Positions 11,372 through 22,376 of a stretch of 64,000 nucleotides of DNA are shown piece by piece. Each line of letters begins with the position of its first letter. The first letter of the stretch is position 1. The DNA comes from Daedaleopsis sinensis (taxonomy: Eukaryota > Basidiomycota > Agaricomycetes > Polyporales > Polyporaceae). The stretch covers positions 3,038,001 to 3,102,000 of the forward strand of contig CM066304.1 in assembly GCA_033807695.1 (NCBI GenBank), written 5' to 3'. The notes beneath the pieces are model-generated. The model did no database searches. It was not told the origin of the DNA and was given only the letters and a program-made list of their open reading frames with translations. The translations under genes and the position numbers were made by a program.

Positions 11372-13498
11372 TCACAAAACAAGGCTCAGCGCAGGCAGCA
11401 GCAGCGCGGTCCACGTCGTGCCAAACACGGACACCGCCGCCGCGCCGTTCGAGCCCGAGTTGCGGTCGCTGCCCCCCGCGCCCGCGCTCGACCCAGTCAC
11501 GCTCGCCGCGACCTCCCCGATCGTCGGGCTCGGCGCGGACCCGAGCTTCCCGTTCATGCCCGTCGCGGCCTCCGAGAGCGCGGCGAAGCCGACGGAGGGC
11601 GGCGTCGCGCGGAACACCGAGTACACGTTCTTGAGGAACGTGTCGCCGACGATCCACGGGGGCGCGCTCGTGCCCGCCGTGCTGAGCGCGAAGAACCCGC
11701 CGACGCAGGTGCTGGAGCTGACCTTCGTGAGCAAGAAGTCCGTGGTCGAGATCGGCCACGAGACCGTGCTGCCGCCGTAGCGCATCGTGACGTTCACGTC
11801 GGTGTCGCACGCTGTGTGCGGGGTGTCAGAACGCTTCCTGCGACGCGTGCGGTGACGCAGATGCGATGCCACACTCACGGTACGTATAGTAGCCCTCGTT
11901 GTCGCCCGTCAAGGCCTGACTCCCGGGTATTTGCGCGTAAAGAGCGTCGATGACGTCCGTGGGGCCGCCGACGAGGGTGGTGCCGGTGTCGATAGCAGCG
12001 TACGAACCTGATCCCGAGGGCAGGGTTACTGATTTGCCGTTCACTGTGAGGCCTGTTGTGGAGACAGTCAGCGCCTCGCACAGCATAGCAGAGAAGCGCT
12101 CGGGCATACCGGTCAATTCCTGGATCCAGTACGTTCCCTTACCACCGGGGATGTCCTGATAGTCGATGTCGCCCGTGAAGAGCGAGGTGTTCACGGCACC
12201 GAGGTTGAACGTTCCTCCGGGCTCATTCTCTTGGGCTTGTTGGACGTCGACGAAGCGGGTCAGCTGGAAGGCCATGAGGGGTTGATCGAGGGCGCTGTTG
12301 TCCGCCAATGCTTCCCAGAACGGTGTGGCACCGGAGGACGCGATCGATTGGAACCCAAGACCCATGAGGCCAGACACAGGCGACGTGAGTAGGCCACTTG
12401 ACACCTGCGTAACGACACCTGCACGGCGAGTAAGACACGTTTCAGAGGGATGGTGGTTCACACCTACCGAACACTTGAGAGCTGACTTGGAACCCAGCCA
12501 TCTGGACAACATCCTTACCCAGGGTACCACGAGCGGCACCTGAGCCGTAGCTGATTTGGAAGTTCGTGTTCAGGTCACTGAACGTTGAGGATGCTGTCGG
12601 ATGGTGTCAGCACACATAATGACATGCATACAAGTCAGCATGATAGGGAGACGCATGATCCATGATCAGAGGACGGTGAGGTATTACCAGCATGTTATGA
12701 AGAACGACGGCATAGCACAGGTGATGCACATATAAGGGGCCGCATGCGCAGGGTTTGTAACGTCAATCAAGTGCAAATCTTGGAAAGATGTCAAGTACGC
12801 ATGCCATGACGTCAACACATATGGTCGGCGAAGCTTTTGAACGCGACTGCCAGGTACTGCATACGACTAGGAACATGTCCGCGGTGAACGAGCAGAGTGC
12901 AGGACGGCATGGGAGCGGGTGATACTCCAACGACGTCACATATACAGGGGAAGAGAACAACGAAGGGGGGAGGGCACTGGGTGGAGGAAACTCACAGTTC
13001 GGATCGAAAGTAGGGATGCTGTCGGAGCTGGTCGCTGACAAGCCATCGGAAGCAGCTAGCCAAAGGTCTCTGAAGGAGAGTCAGTGGGGAATGTGGGCCA
13101 ACGAGAAGAGATTACGCACGATGAACCGGTGTCTAGAATGACATCAAACGAGACAGCAGGAGTGCCAACAGCTATAGATCCATAGAAACTCGAGTCGGCG
13201 TTCTGGTTGGTAAGGCTGACGGAATGTTAGGATGGGACGATGGGATTCGGGACGGAGGGGAGACGTACAGGTTGAAGCCACTGGCGCGTTTCTCCTGTGC
13301 GGACCTGCTTCCGTACTTGGACTCGATGTGTGCTTTCTGACTCTTGAGCCAGTCAAGGCCGTTGGTGCCAGGACGTGCGCGGCGAACGAGAGGTATTGAT
13401 CGTGGCACTGGTTGTGGAGCGGCGTTGGGGGCGGCAGCGGCTTGCTGGGCGGCGACGAGGAGACATGAGACGGCGAGGGTGTGGGGAAGGAGGTGCAT
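11372..13498 (-). CDS. Secreted, probably GPI-anchored A1 aspartic peptidase (copy 1)
   Basis: Pepsin-family endopeptidase expected at the cell surface. Exons, read 13,498 to 11,372: 13,269-13,498, 13,120-13,215, 12,996-13,069, 12,468-12,593, 12,110-12,418, 11,879-12,052 and 11,372-11,811, giving 482 aa. The start is followed by a signal peptide (MHLLPHTLAVSCLLVAAQQ) and a basic propeptide. Both catalytic motifs are present: DTGSS at about residue 105 and DTGTT at about 300, with the flap motif SYGSGAARGT between. The C-terminus is Gly/Ser/Asn-rich and ends in a hydrophobic tail, like a GPI signal in yapsin-type enzymes. Introns are 49-67 nt except one of 402 nt (12,594-12,995). The 57 nt intron 12,053-12,109 is stopless and 3n; retaining it gives 501 aa. 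A pyrimidine-rich leader precedes the ATG. Confidence 0.9.
12594..12995 (-). other. Unusually long intron in the aspartic peptidase gene
   Basis: The donor GTGAGT and an acceptor ending GACAG join FDPN to SSSTFSDL, a junction that matches the family's usual spacing, so no exon appears to be missing. At 402 nt it is about seven times longer than the other introns of the gene. It includes a TATA-like ATATAAGGGG on the plus strand near 12,731. Copy 2 has the same intron at 45,026-45,427 with very few changes. Confidence 0.7.
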
Positions 13499-16151
13499 GG
13501 CGGTGGGGGGAAGAAAGGAGCAGGGGGAGAGAGATGGGTATCGGAAGAGGGAGCGGAGGAGTTAAAAAGTCGGAAGGGGGGAAGCTGCGCACAGCGCGGC
13601 GGGGCCAAGGATCCTGCTCCGATGAGTAATGCTGCGCGCGGGAGGACTGGAACGGGATCGACAGCTGTAGGGTCGGCCTCGGGCGAGAGCAGCGGGGGAG
13701 AGCAGAGAGCAAGAAGAGAGCAGCCGTGTGTCCAGCACGGAGAGCAGGACGTGGTCGTGGTTGAGAGCAAGCAGCAGAGCAACCCTTTGTGCTTGTCCGC
13801 CGCGACCTTGGCTACCCTTGGCTGCGCACAGCCGTCAGCCGCCCGTGCCCAAGGCTGCCGCGCCAAGCCGAGCTCGCCGTGTTTCCTATAGGCTATACAT
13901 GCATTCGATACACCGCGGCTCTCCTTTCCCTGCAACCTCAACGAATTATCGAACATAGGTATCACCAGCGACGTGTCATGATATTCTCTCCCAGCGTCTT
14001 CCGACATCCGCCGCAGCGCCGCCCACATCCTCCTCCACTCTGATTCAGCAGCTAGCATTCATGCACTCACATATGTACGGACGTGACTAAACATCCCCGC
14101 TGGGTGCTCTCTTCGCACATCCGCCAAGCTCTATTTTCTCCTGGTGCTTGGGCTCAAGCTTTAGCTTGGCCACAGACCTATTCAACTGTCATCTCTTAGC
14201 ATTCGTAACTGGGATAAGAAGCGAGTGCGCACTTGTACTGCTACAGACAGTGGACACGTGCACATCCCTGCTGCCTAACATCAGTCTCTGCAAGGACCCC
14301 GGGGGCCCTATGCAGGCATGATCCCGTTATACGATCCCTGCAAGTAAGTGCTCTCGCCGTTCGCAATTGTCCACGATACTCGGACCACTCAATAATCACC
14401 TGCCCTCCGCAGCTCGACTCAGTCTGTGGCCTATTGATAGTGACACAGCAAATATTCCCAGATTTCGGTGCACAACTTGAAGACATACCTCCACCATCTG
14501 GGGATGCACGCCATGTGAGCTCTGTCTGCAGAATCTAGACCCGCGACTGCGATGCCGATGGCCGGCCCCGAACACCGTACACGGCGTACCGTGTAAAGGT
14601 ACAACACATCGTCAGGCGAGTGTGCAAGTGCTTTCTAAATGGATATACGAACTTACACGTGCAGTGTGATAAAGCCTTTGCGCTTGCGACTTGGGCACAA
14701 CCGGCTCGCTGCAGCCTGCAAATGACACGCTCGAGGACTGCGGATCTCACTGGATGACATACGACTTGTATCCGCGAATGTATCGTCTGCTGTGGAGCGG
14801 CGACAGTGCGACGGTGCGCAGTCCTGCGCAGGCGAGTCTCTAAGTATGGACCGCTGCTGTAGCTACGCACGCACATTGGCACGTAATCCTGCTAGCTTGA
14901 GAGTCCAGTCAGCCGTTGCTCACGTACGCAGTCCCTTTGTGCAGTCGTACACCAACCTCCGACAGTCTGGGATGAGCCAGGGCTGTTAGGGCTCGGTCAT
15001 GCAAGTACCGCACTCTACAGAATCATTCGCAAAAATTCGACAATTGCCGACTATCGCCTTCTGCCTTTGTCGCCCATGAGGCCCCTATAACACAGTTAAG
15101 CAGGACAATATGCGGCCTCTCGACGGACACCTCAGTTGTATCGCAGTGCAACCCTTTCCCGCTCTTCAAGCTTTGGCAGTCCTTCAGTACTCAGTACTCA
15201 ATCGATAACACACGCCATTCAAACCTCTTGCAAGCCGTACCAAGGCGTCAGGAAACGACCACCGACGAATACAACGTCACCGCCTAGTGCTGATTCCTCC
15301 ACCGGGGATCAGCAGAACGTCCGCGCCGGGGGACATCGACATCCCCGGTGGACAGATGGCTTCTGCCACAGTGACACACCACACGCGCGCGCGCGGCCCC
15401 CCGGATGTGCACTGAGTTCCATGGGGCCGGTGTTTCGGCGTATCGTGTCACTACAACGTACACTTGTCCACAAGCGCACTGCGGCGGCTTCGTGGAACGG
15501 TCGTGCTTCGTGCTTCCGAGCCTGCCAGTGGGCACGCTCCCACGCCCACAAACGGAGCCCATACCCCCGTGCATGCTGTGTGTGTGTGCCCAGTGCTAAC
15601 GCTAACGTTCCAGCTTGTCATGAAGTAAGTTCCGTGTCCCATTCAGTCCGCCTCGCCAGCTTTGTACGTGTCGGTTAGGACTCTTCTTCGCCCCTCCCCT
15701 CCCCCCGCATCTGACGTCATTTGTTCTCAGGAGTCAGGACGTTATTGAAGTCGCGGTAGCACGGCAGCTCAACTTTCCATACCATACCTCAGTCCTTTGA
15801 GGATAAGGCCCATAACTTGTGGATGTGGGATGACTACTACGCCTCGTCCCTGCCACTCAAGAGTAAACCGAAGGGTCCATGCTGAAGATACGCCTCACTG
15901 GCAGGCGCGGAGTCGGAGACTTGACCCACTTCCACTTCCTCCATGCTCGGGAGTCAGGACTCTCTGATCAATGTCACGGTGAGTACCGACTTGCACTACT
16001 AGCCTACTCGGAAAGCAACAATCACCCCTGAACGAATGTGGTCGATATCTGTGGGCACTAGTACAGGCTATAGAGGCAAGGCATCTCCCCTCACCGGCGA
16101 CTATGCACAGATGTTCCCAAACTCTACGGCGCATGCGCATGTGGCAAAGCG

Positions 16152-16859
16152 GTGTCGACCACATGGGGCGAGTCAGGCTTTCGCCGTCTTCCATCCGGAT
16201 ACAGTGATTCTGCACACAGCTTGGGCCTGTCTGCGGCCTCTGCCTTCAGAAATGAAAGCACAGCTCCTCTCCTTCAGCGTGAAGCTCCTAGCACTCGAGG
16301 CTCGACGACCAGCACCACGCGGCACGGATGCACGCCACAAGACCATGACCGAGGCCGGCAACTGGCGAGTGTGGTTGAAGACTTACTTGCCAGTGTTCAT
16401 CTCGAGTTTCGGATTTCGACTCCGGGTGACATCCTGTGCACCACTTTCCAGGCCCGAGTGAAGCTCTCGCCGCTCTTCGGCGTCGGCCTCAACGACATCG
16501 CAGACATGGACATGCTCGTCCCCAACAACGACTCGACGCCCTCGACCCCGACCGCCCCGACCCCGCTGATGATGCCCCCCGCCGCCATGCCGGTGCCTCC
16601 TCGCCCGCCTATCCCCCGTCCCGTGCCTGGGCCGTCCGTGTACGAGTCTTACAGGAGCGGGGAGTCGGCGGCGGAGATCATCCCGACGTCTTCGCTTCCG
16701 CACCCAAGGTCCGCGGACCGCGACAGCGTCTGCCGAAGAGCACGCCGAGACGTCCTTGTGCCCTGGACGGATACTATTACGGCCTTGCGCGCGCACGTCT
16801 CCGCGAACGGGCCGCGGGAACTGATCAGCGGCACGAAAGAAAGCGTTGGCGCATCATGA
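16152..16859 (+). CDS. Uncertain hypothetical reading frame, Pro-rich
   Basis: A 235-codon frame, unrecognised. The middle is rich in Pro, Thr and Met (SVYESYRSGES follows the Pro-rich part). Relative to copy 2, the three indels between about 16,545 and 16,675 are 9, 6 and 3 nt, which keeps the frame, but a 7 nt difference at about 16,714 then breaks it. Another frame, ending at 16,894, encodes a basic stretch (DGYYYGLARARLRERAAG) that also looks protein-like. This may be a two-exon gene that has decayed in at least one copy. Function unknown; low confidence that it is expressed. Confidence 0.25.
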   Translation: MSTTWGESGFRRLPSGYSDSAHSLGLSAASAFRNESTAPLLQREAPSTRGSTTSTTRHGCTPQDHDRGRQLASVVEDLLASVHLEFRISTPGDILCTTFQARVKLSPLFGVGLNDIADMDMLVPNNDSTPSTPTAPTPLMMPPAAMPVPPRPPIPRPVPGPSVYESYRSGESAAEIIPTSSLPHPRSADRDSVCRRARRDVLVPWTDTITALRAHVSANGPRELISGTKESVGAS

Positions 16860-17611
16860 TGGCGAGTCGACCACGCAAGCGGCGGCAGGGCTGATCTCTC
16901 GTCGTCCATCTCCTAGAAATGGCGGGCCAACGCAAAAGCGAACGCACGCACTGCCGGGGGTCTGCCACCAGTGAAGGAAACTTGCACACGTGCGGCCGAT
17001 GGGTCTTGTATGAGTCCCGAGCGAGAATCCATCCAAGAGATGGGTCGTCGAAGACTGCAGCACTCGGCGCTCTCTTCGACGATGAATTGCCTGGTTGCTG
17101 TCTCCGTCGACGGATGTTGGGTGCTGCTCTGCTCGCGGCGCCGCCATCGACACTGGCATGAATAGCCGTGAGATCTAGTATCTCAGTGTCATCTCTGCAG
17201 CGTCCGGGTTGCCTCCGAGTCCGGGACTCGTTCACGTAGCGTGGCGATCGGTAGACGAGTGCCCTAGGAGAAGAAAGCTGAGCACCTTCGCCAGGACCGT
17301 AGTCAGCAGCCCTGAGGGTCATTTGTTCAATGTCTCCGCTCTATCTCAGGGTCAGAGGATAATTGATCATGGGCGCCCAGCGCTGAGCATTATTGGACAC
17401 CCAGTTTACACACCGTATGAGACCGGTGGTGTGCACGTGTGGCTCAGCGCATCGTCATATCTACGAGCTCTCTCCGCTCCGCGCATATAGTTTAACATGT
17501 TCGTTGAATTCGAACGGACAGTCGTGCTAGTGGTCGTGGTTTCAGGCTTGGTCGTGTCGATTTCTTAGTTACGTCAGCTGCATTATGCGACCCTCGGGGT
17601 TAAAAACTTGG

Positions 17612-17632
17612 TAGGAGGAGGAGGAGGAGGAG
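17612..17632 (-). repeat. (TCC)n run, possible tail of a truncated LINE
   Basis: On the minus strand the run is preceded by a 23 nt stretch matching 20 of 23 positions with the end of the retrotransposon 3' region just before its own (TCC)n tail (29,731-29,753). No further similarity upstream is obvious by eye, so it is either a very short 5'-truncated insertion of a related element or a chance match. The equivalent in copy 2 is at about 49,902-49,922. Confidence 0.35.
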
Positions 17633-19213
17633 GAAGTTTGGCGAGCGTGAGGCGTTGGCGAAAACAGGCGAGACCGCGCGCGCCAAGTGAATGCATCATG
17701 ATCCACTGGTACAGTCATATGGCCAATCCAGACTTGCGGCCTTGAGGATGGGCGGGTAGAGGGCACTCGCCAAAATAGACAAGCTACATACTATGGTATA
17801 GTATGCTGAATCAAGGGTTTGGGGTGATGTGGTGGAGGACGTCCAGCCTTTATCCGACAGTGTCTACCGACGAAGATTGGTACAAGCTGGTACGCCGGAT
17901 TTCAGCGTAGAGTATTGGACCCGCATCTACCTTGAAGTTCTATCTTGATCCCATGCGAGCAGCGAGCACGGGCCGTGCGCTGCGGTCACGCCCTGCATAC
18001 GGGGTGTGGTTGTACGTTATCAGCCGGTCTAGCCATGGGGAAAGGTCCGGAAGGGTGAGGGTGGACACGAGATACGGCAGGAGACGAGACGGCATTGGCA
18101 GCCGACCACAGGGCAGGCCTCCCACTGGTGCACCGGACCCGGAGACGGACGGCGCTCGTCGCATGGTTCTTGTCGGCGGCATTTCTCCCATTTGGACATG
18201 GGGACGATGGCGAAAGCTCAGGTAACATCCGGCACCTCTCGCCTCGAGGCTCGGCCTTCTACCCTCGGCGAACGCTTACTCTTGGCCAAAAAGCGCCCTG
18301 TACGGATCTCAAGAGACCGGAGCTGGTGAGAAACCTCCGGCGGCATTAATTAGTAGGACGATGATGGAGAGATGATGTTTTGCCAAACGAAGGAGGATTC
18401 ACCTCGGGGAAAGTGGTCATGGCGTGCGTGATGACGACTCCTCGTTCAGAGGAGTTCAGCTGCCGTCCGGGTGGAGCGCAGAGAGTCGCGGTATCGTTCT
18501 TGAATAACGTGCTCCACCATAAACTCCGTCCCATCCAAGTCCTAGTGACACCGTACCTTATGAGTGCTTTCTCTATGCCGTTAGACCCTACAACACATCG
18601 GAATACTAAAGCTGTGTGTCGGTGGATGACAGACTGCAGAATAGCCATCGCCTTAGGCTGCGAGGTGACAGGTCGACATGAGCGAATTGCCGCAGATGAA
18701 GCTATACGTCCAACAGCTACAAGATGGAGGTGCACGAAGAACGGGGCGCCTTCCAGTCAGATTTGGAGTATTCCACAGGTGTACGATCAAAACGGTGAGG
18801 CGTAACGTGCGCTCCATGAACGACCGATGCTGCAGACTGCAGTGCAACATGATCAATACTGTGGCGTGTGCGAAGCTCAGGTAACAATACTCACAGGCTC
18901 TTGCCAAGGGTGGGCGCGTCCTGCGGGCGCAAGCCGGACGTGCGCGAATGCGCGCAGTGTGCGCCCAACTGCGACGGCACCCACTATCGATATCTCCAAC
19001 ATATTTTGAAGTGCATCACACACAGCGGTGATTCGCAGTCAAAATGCCTCGCTTCAGTCACACGAGCGACATCGCCCAATGCCCATAATGTGTTACGTGG
19101 GATGGATACGGACGCCCCGGAATCCCCCATGTCCCTCTTCCCAAATATGTCGGGCGTTGGGCACACGCGTGGTCCGATGCGCCAGAACTTGTATTGCGAG
19201 CGTGCCCCCTGCG

Positions 19214-19781
19214 ATGTCCCGCGACGAGATCGAAGATTTCGACGTCGATGGCAATCAACGTCGGGCGCGCGCGTCACGTCCCGCGATGATGGCAAGCTCA
19301 GGCCTGGACGACGTCCGCTGGCAGGAGAAGGCGCGGGCTGGGATCGACGCCGATTTCGATGAGGTCGACGAGTAGTGAGAGTGATAGACAACGGGCGCCG
19401 CAGTCTGGGGTGGGCGGGGCGCGCGCGAACGTGTTCGCCCTAGAGAAGCCTGTCCGTGATGCGATCGCGCGAGCGCACTTTGTGGCGACGTCTATGATCT
19501 CGCAAGCGATGTTCCGGGCGCAGGATGTCGCACAAGAGTACAAGGCGAAGAACGCTATTAGGTGCATCATGTTGATGCTCGTGCGGAGAGGAAGACCACC
19601 GAGACGTACCGTAGATGTGAAGTGTCTTATTGCCAAAGCATTCGGCGTGATCAGATGCGAAGTGCTGGTCGAGCCTCGAGGCAACTGCACTATTGTTCAA
19701 GTTAATAAGGTCAGTAGTGGTATACACATGGCGAGGAAAAATGCGCATGGACGGACAGTACCTGCAAGCATGCGAACATGA
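19214..19781 (+). pseudogene. Two overlapping coding-like frames, unidentified
   Basis: The first frame (19,214-19,375) reads MSRDEIEDFDVDG to DADFDEVDE and stops. The second, shifted by one base, begins inside its end at 19,359 and continues to 19,781, with a helical-looking stretch (EKPVRDAIARAHFVATSM). Both use C/G-ending codons and both are unchanged in copy 2 (51,509-52,076). The arrangement suggests one former reading frame broken by a frameshift before the duplication, or a gene with an unseen intron. I recognise no domain. Confidence 0.3.
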
Positions 19782-20947
19782 TGTCAACGGAACCTATCTT
19801 TATTCCGGATGCAAATGTGCTTGATAATGGTAGTGAAGATGATTTACTTCGTTATACACAGCAGCTTCGTGGCGTTCGAAGCATTTCGAGCCACCCTTTG
19901 GCTCAGTACCACCAAGCGACCTAAACTTGGGTGGTTGCGAGTCATGGAGTTCGTTGACGCGCTCTGACAACGAGTCTCCCTGCATTCAATGGAATTGCGC
20001 CTCCACCTCAGTTTCAACTCGATGATAAAATTTTCAAGTCGGTGATAAATGTTGGACAGACAGATACAACAGTAGGAACTTTGCTCACCATGTGCACCGG
20101 CTTCTCCGTCGCTATGAGTGACATAGGTACCCCTGACTCTAGAGACTGAGCACTCTCACCTCGCCTTCGTTGGGTGAGCGCGTGGACTTACAGCGGATGT
20201 CATCGCGCAGTATATGGATAGAAGACGTGTGCATGTGCATTCGGAAGAGCTGGTGGGCCGTCGTGCTGGAGAGACTGGGATCTGCGACCACAATGAATGC
20301 AACATCGGCCAGGATTGGAATGACATGGCGATGCTGTTTTTGGCTCACGTCGTCGACCCTCGGGCTGCCAACTATCAGGCGGTACTCCATATGGTCATAT
20401 TGGAGATCGGAACTGAGGCGGATAGTCGCACCTACGAGGATGTTACAGATGGCAGAAACGTTCCTTCTAGGGCATGTCCTTGAGTTAAGTTGTGTGATCC
20501 TGTGTGAGATCATGCGGTACGCAGCAGTATCCTGGCAAGAAGCACAGCTATTTTTCAGATAATCCCTTACCAACGGCACGTACCGCGACATATCGCCAGA
20601 ACAGATGATGAGATCGCGGGCTTTGTGGGGCGGGGTTATTGATGTGTTTCTTGGCAATTGGACATTTAAAAAGCAATGCGGTGCTACTAGTACACCGTCT
20701 GCACTGCAGCTGCAGACGTAAATGAATCTTGGGTGAGCTATCACTGTGTCGCATTCCTGTACTAGACGATGCTTCAAGGGGGAATCGTAGCAAGAAGAGA
20801 GTGAGTGGCGGAGACTCGGAGTAGAGTGGGGAGTTAGCGTAAGCCACCTATCATTACTATGATCTTCCGGACGCCGTGAGAGGGACACCCACAGCCGCCC
20901 CAGTCATCAGATTCGGAGCGCTAACGCCGTACGCGTGCCGCCAAACT

Positions 20948-22216
20948 CATCAGCAAAACGTCCGGTACTTGGGCGCACTTGAGAGCACTGAAACACTTGA
21001 GAGCACTGACAGACACTGGGGGCCGCTTGTTTACTTGAGGTCAATGGAGGACACTTCTAGAAGCGCCCACTTCGAGTGTCTGATAGACAGGCGCCCACTG
21101 GCGCCCAGAGCCCAGTCCGTTTCCGGCAAGTCCTCTATTTGTCCCTATTTAATCTGTGGCACTCATGAAAGACTTTGCACGACTCTGCTCCGTACATCCT
21201 CCTTCCTGATCGTCTTCTCTCACTATCTCGATTCTCAGAGTCTCCGACGAAGTCTACCTTGAATCAACCATCGGTCAGTCTCCTCTCATTTCATTAGACT
21301 CGCCCTGCTCATTTAATTATCATGCTATTCTTTCTGCCCCCAGGACGTCGTTGACAAAAAACTCAGGGGCCGGTGAGTCATCCTGTCGCCGAACGATTAT
21401 GCATGCTTATACGCTCTACTATCCTCTTGACATACGTTATCTACCCTCAATAGTCCTTGTAAGGGGCATCTAAACAAAGTATGTGCGTGCTGTTAAGCTC
21501 TCTGCTCACAGTTTCCCACTGGTAAGTCCCCCTATATTGCCTTGTCTGTAGCATCATTAACAAGTCCCCCACGGGCTGTTCAACGCCGTTGGCCTACCCA
21601 CTATCCCTCTCACTGTGCGTATTTATCATCATCACTCTTCATCGAACTCGCATTAGACAAGTCCGCGCCCACCCCCTCGTTTGCAGGAGTATCGCCGACT
21701 ACGGCAATAGCTCATCCTCATCCCCGTCCGTATAAGGTGCGTGTGGCCGCTACGTTCTATCCCCTCCCCTTCTTTCTCTTCAGCTCCGGCCAACCGCCGC
21801 TTGCCATGCCAGCGTGCACATCGCCTCGGACAGGTCCGGGAGCAACACGTGCATCAATTCGTCTGTCCTCAGTGTCCATGTATTCACTGTGCTGTCTACC
21901 ATACACGGTCACGGTTGCATGCGCTCCTACTAGTAGTAGATTTGTATCCGTAATTTGGCTCGAATATACTGCTTTTGCCGACTGAAATCCCGGTGTGCTA
22001 CACTTCCTGGCACTTGACATTACTGAGCTACACTTACCGGCACTTGATACGACTGGGCATGACTTGAGTGCCCTTTGCCGCACTGGATCAGGGATTGAAC
22101 CTACTGATCCAGTGAATATCAGAGGCACTGAGAATCACTGGGATCCTCTGGATCAGAGCGTCCCAGTGCCTCTCAGTGCCTCTAAGTGCCCAAGTGTTTC
22201 GGACGTTTTGCTGATG
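20948..22216. mobile_element. Non-autonomous DNA transposon with terminal inverted repeats
   Basis: The left end reads CATCAGCAAAACGTCCG and the right end is its exact reverse complement (17 bp), with weaker inverted similarity continuing to about 45 bp. Copy 2 of the duplication has the uninterrupted target CCAAA-CTCA-CGG at 53,236-53,247. Copy 1 has CT on both sides of the 1,269 bp element, so the target duplication is 2 bp (or 4 bp, CTCA, if the ends are drawn differently). Subterminal zones are full of iterated GCACTTGA/GGCACTGAG-type motifs in both orientations, as in transposase-binding regions. No transposase frame is visible. The interior contains promoter-like and short intron-like signals (about 21,140-21,540). 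Superfamily not assigned. Confidence 0.85.
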
Positions 22217-22376
22217 CTCACGGTCTCTTTTCAACTTCTTCGATGTTCCCTCCTCCTCACGGCCGATGTCGAGCTAGTCATGCACCTTGCGCATGCACTG
22301 TGGACGCAATAGTCATATTTATAACAAGAGGAGTCCTGCATCTCGTTCCTCACTCAAAGTGTTTCATGTAAGTAGT

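Larger units (their letters stand above)
13499..20947. other. Gene-poor stretch, duplication copy 1
   Basis: No intact gene is supported. Two places have coding-like character: about 16,152-16,894 (Pro-rich frame; indels between copies are multiples of three) and 19,214-19,781 (two overlapping frames with C/G-ending codons). A 249-codon minus-strand frame at 20,139-20,888 is open in both copies but shows no known domain. A (GGA)n run sits at 17,612-17,632. The segment 15,016-15,192 is absent from copy 2. Confidence 0.5.
1..22376 (+). repeat. Large direct segmental duplication, copy 1
   Basis: The segment reappears, same orientation, at 32,482-53,400. Base 1 matches base 32,482, so the unit may extend left of the window. 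The coordinate offset between copies drifts from 32,481 at the left end to 32,460, 32,453, 32,474, 32,432 and finally 32,295 near 20.9 kb, showing many small indels, before a 1.27 kb element present only here drops it to 31,024. Similarity ends abruptly at 22,376. Content: a tRNA-Pro gene, an aspartic peptidase gene, and long stretches without credible genes. It could be a genuine tandem duplication with a 32.5 kb period or two haplotypes placed in tandem by the assembler. Confidence 0.95.

Noticed and set aside
20139..20888. 249-codon minus-strand frame, open in both copies
   Set aside because: No domain recognised. Two of three differences between copies change the amino acid, so no sign of selection for this frame.
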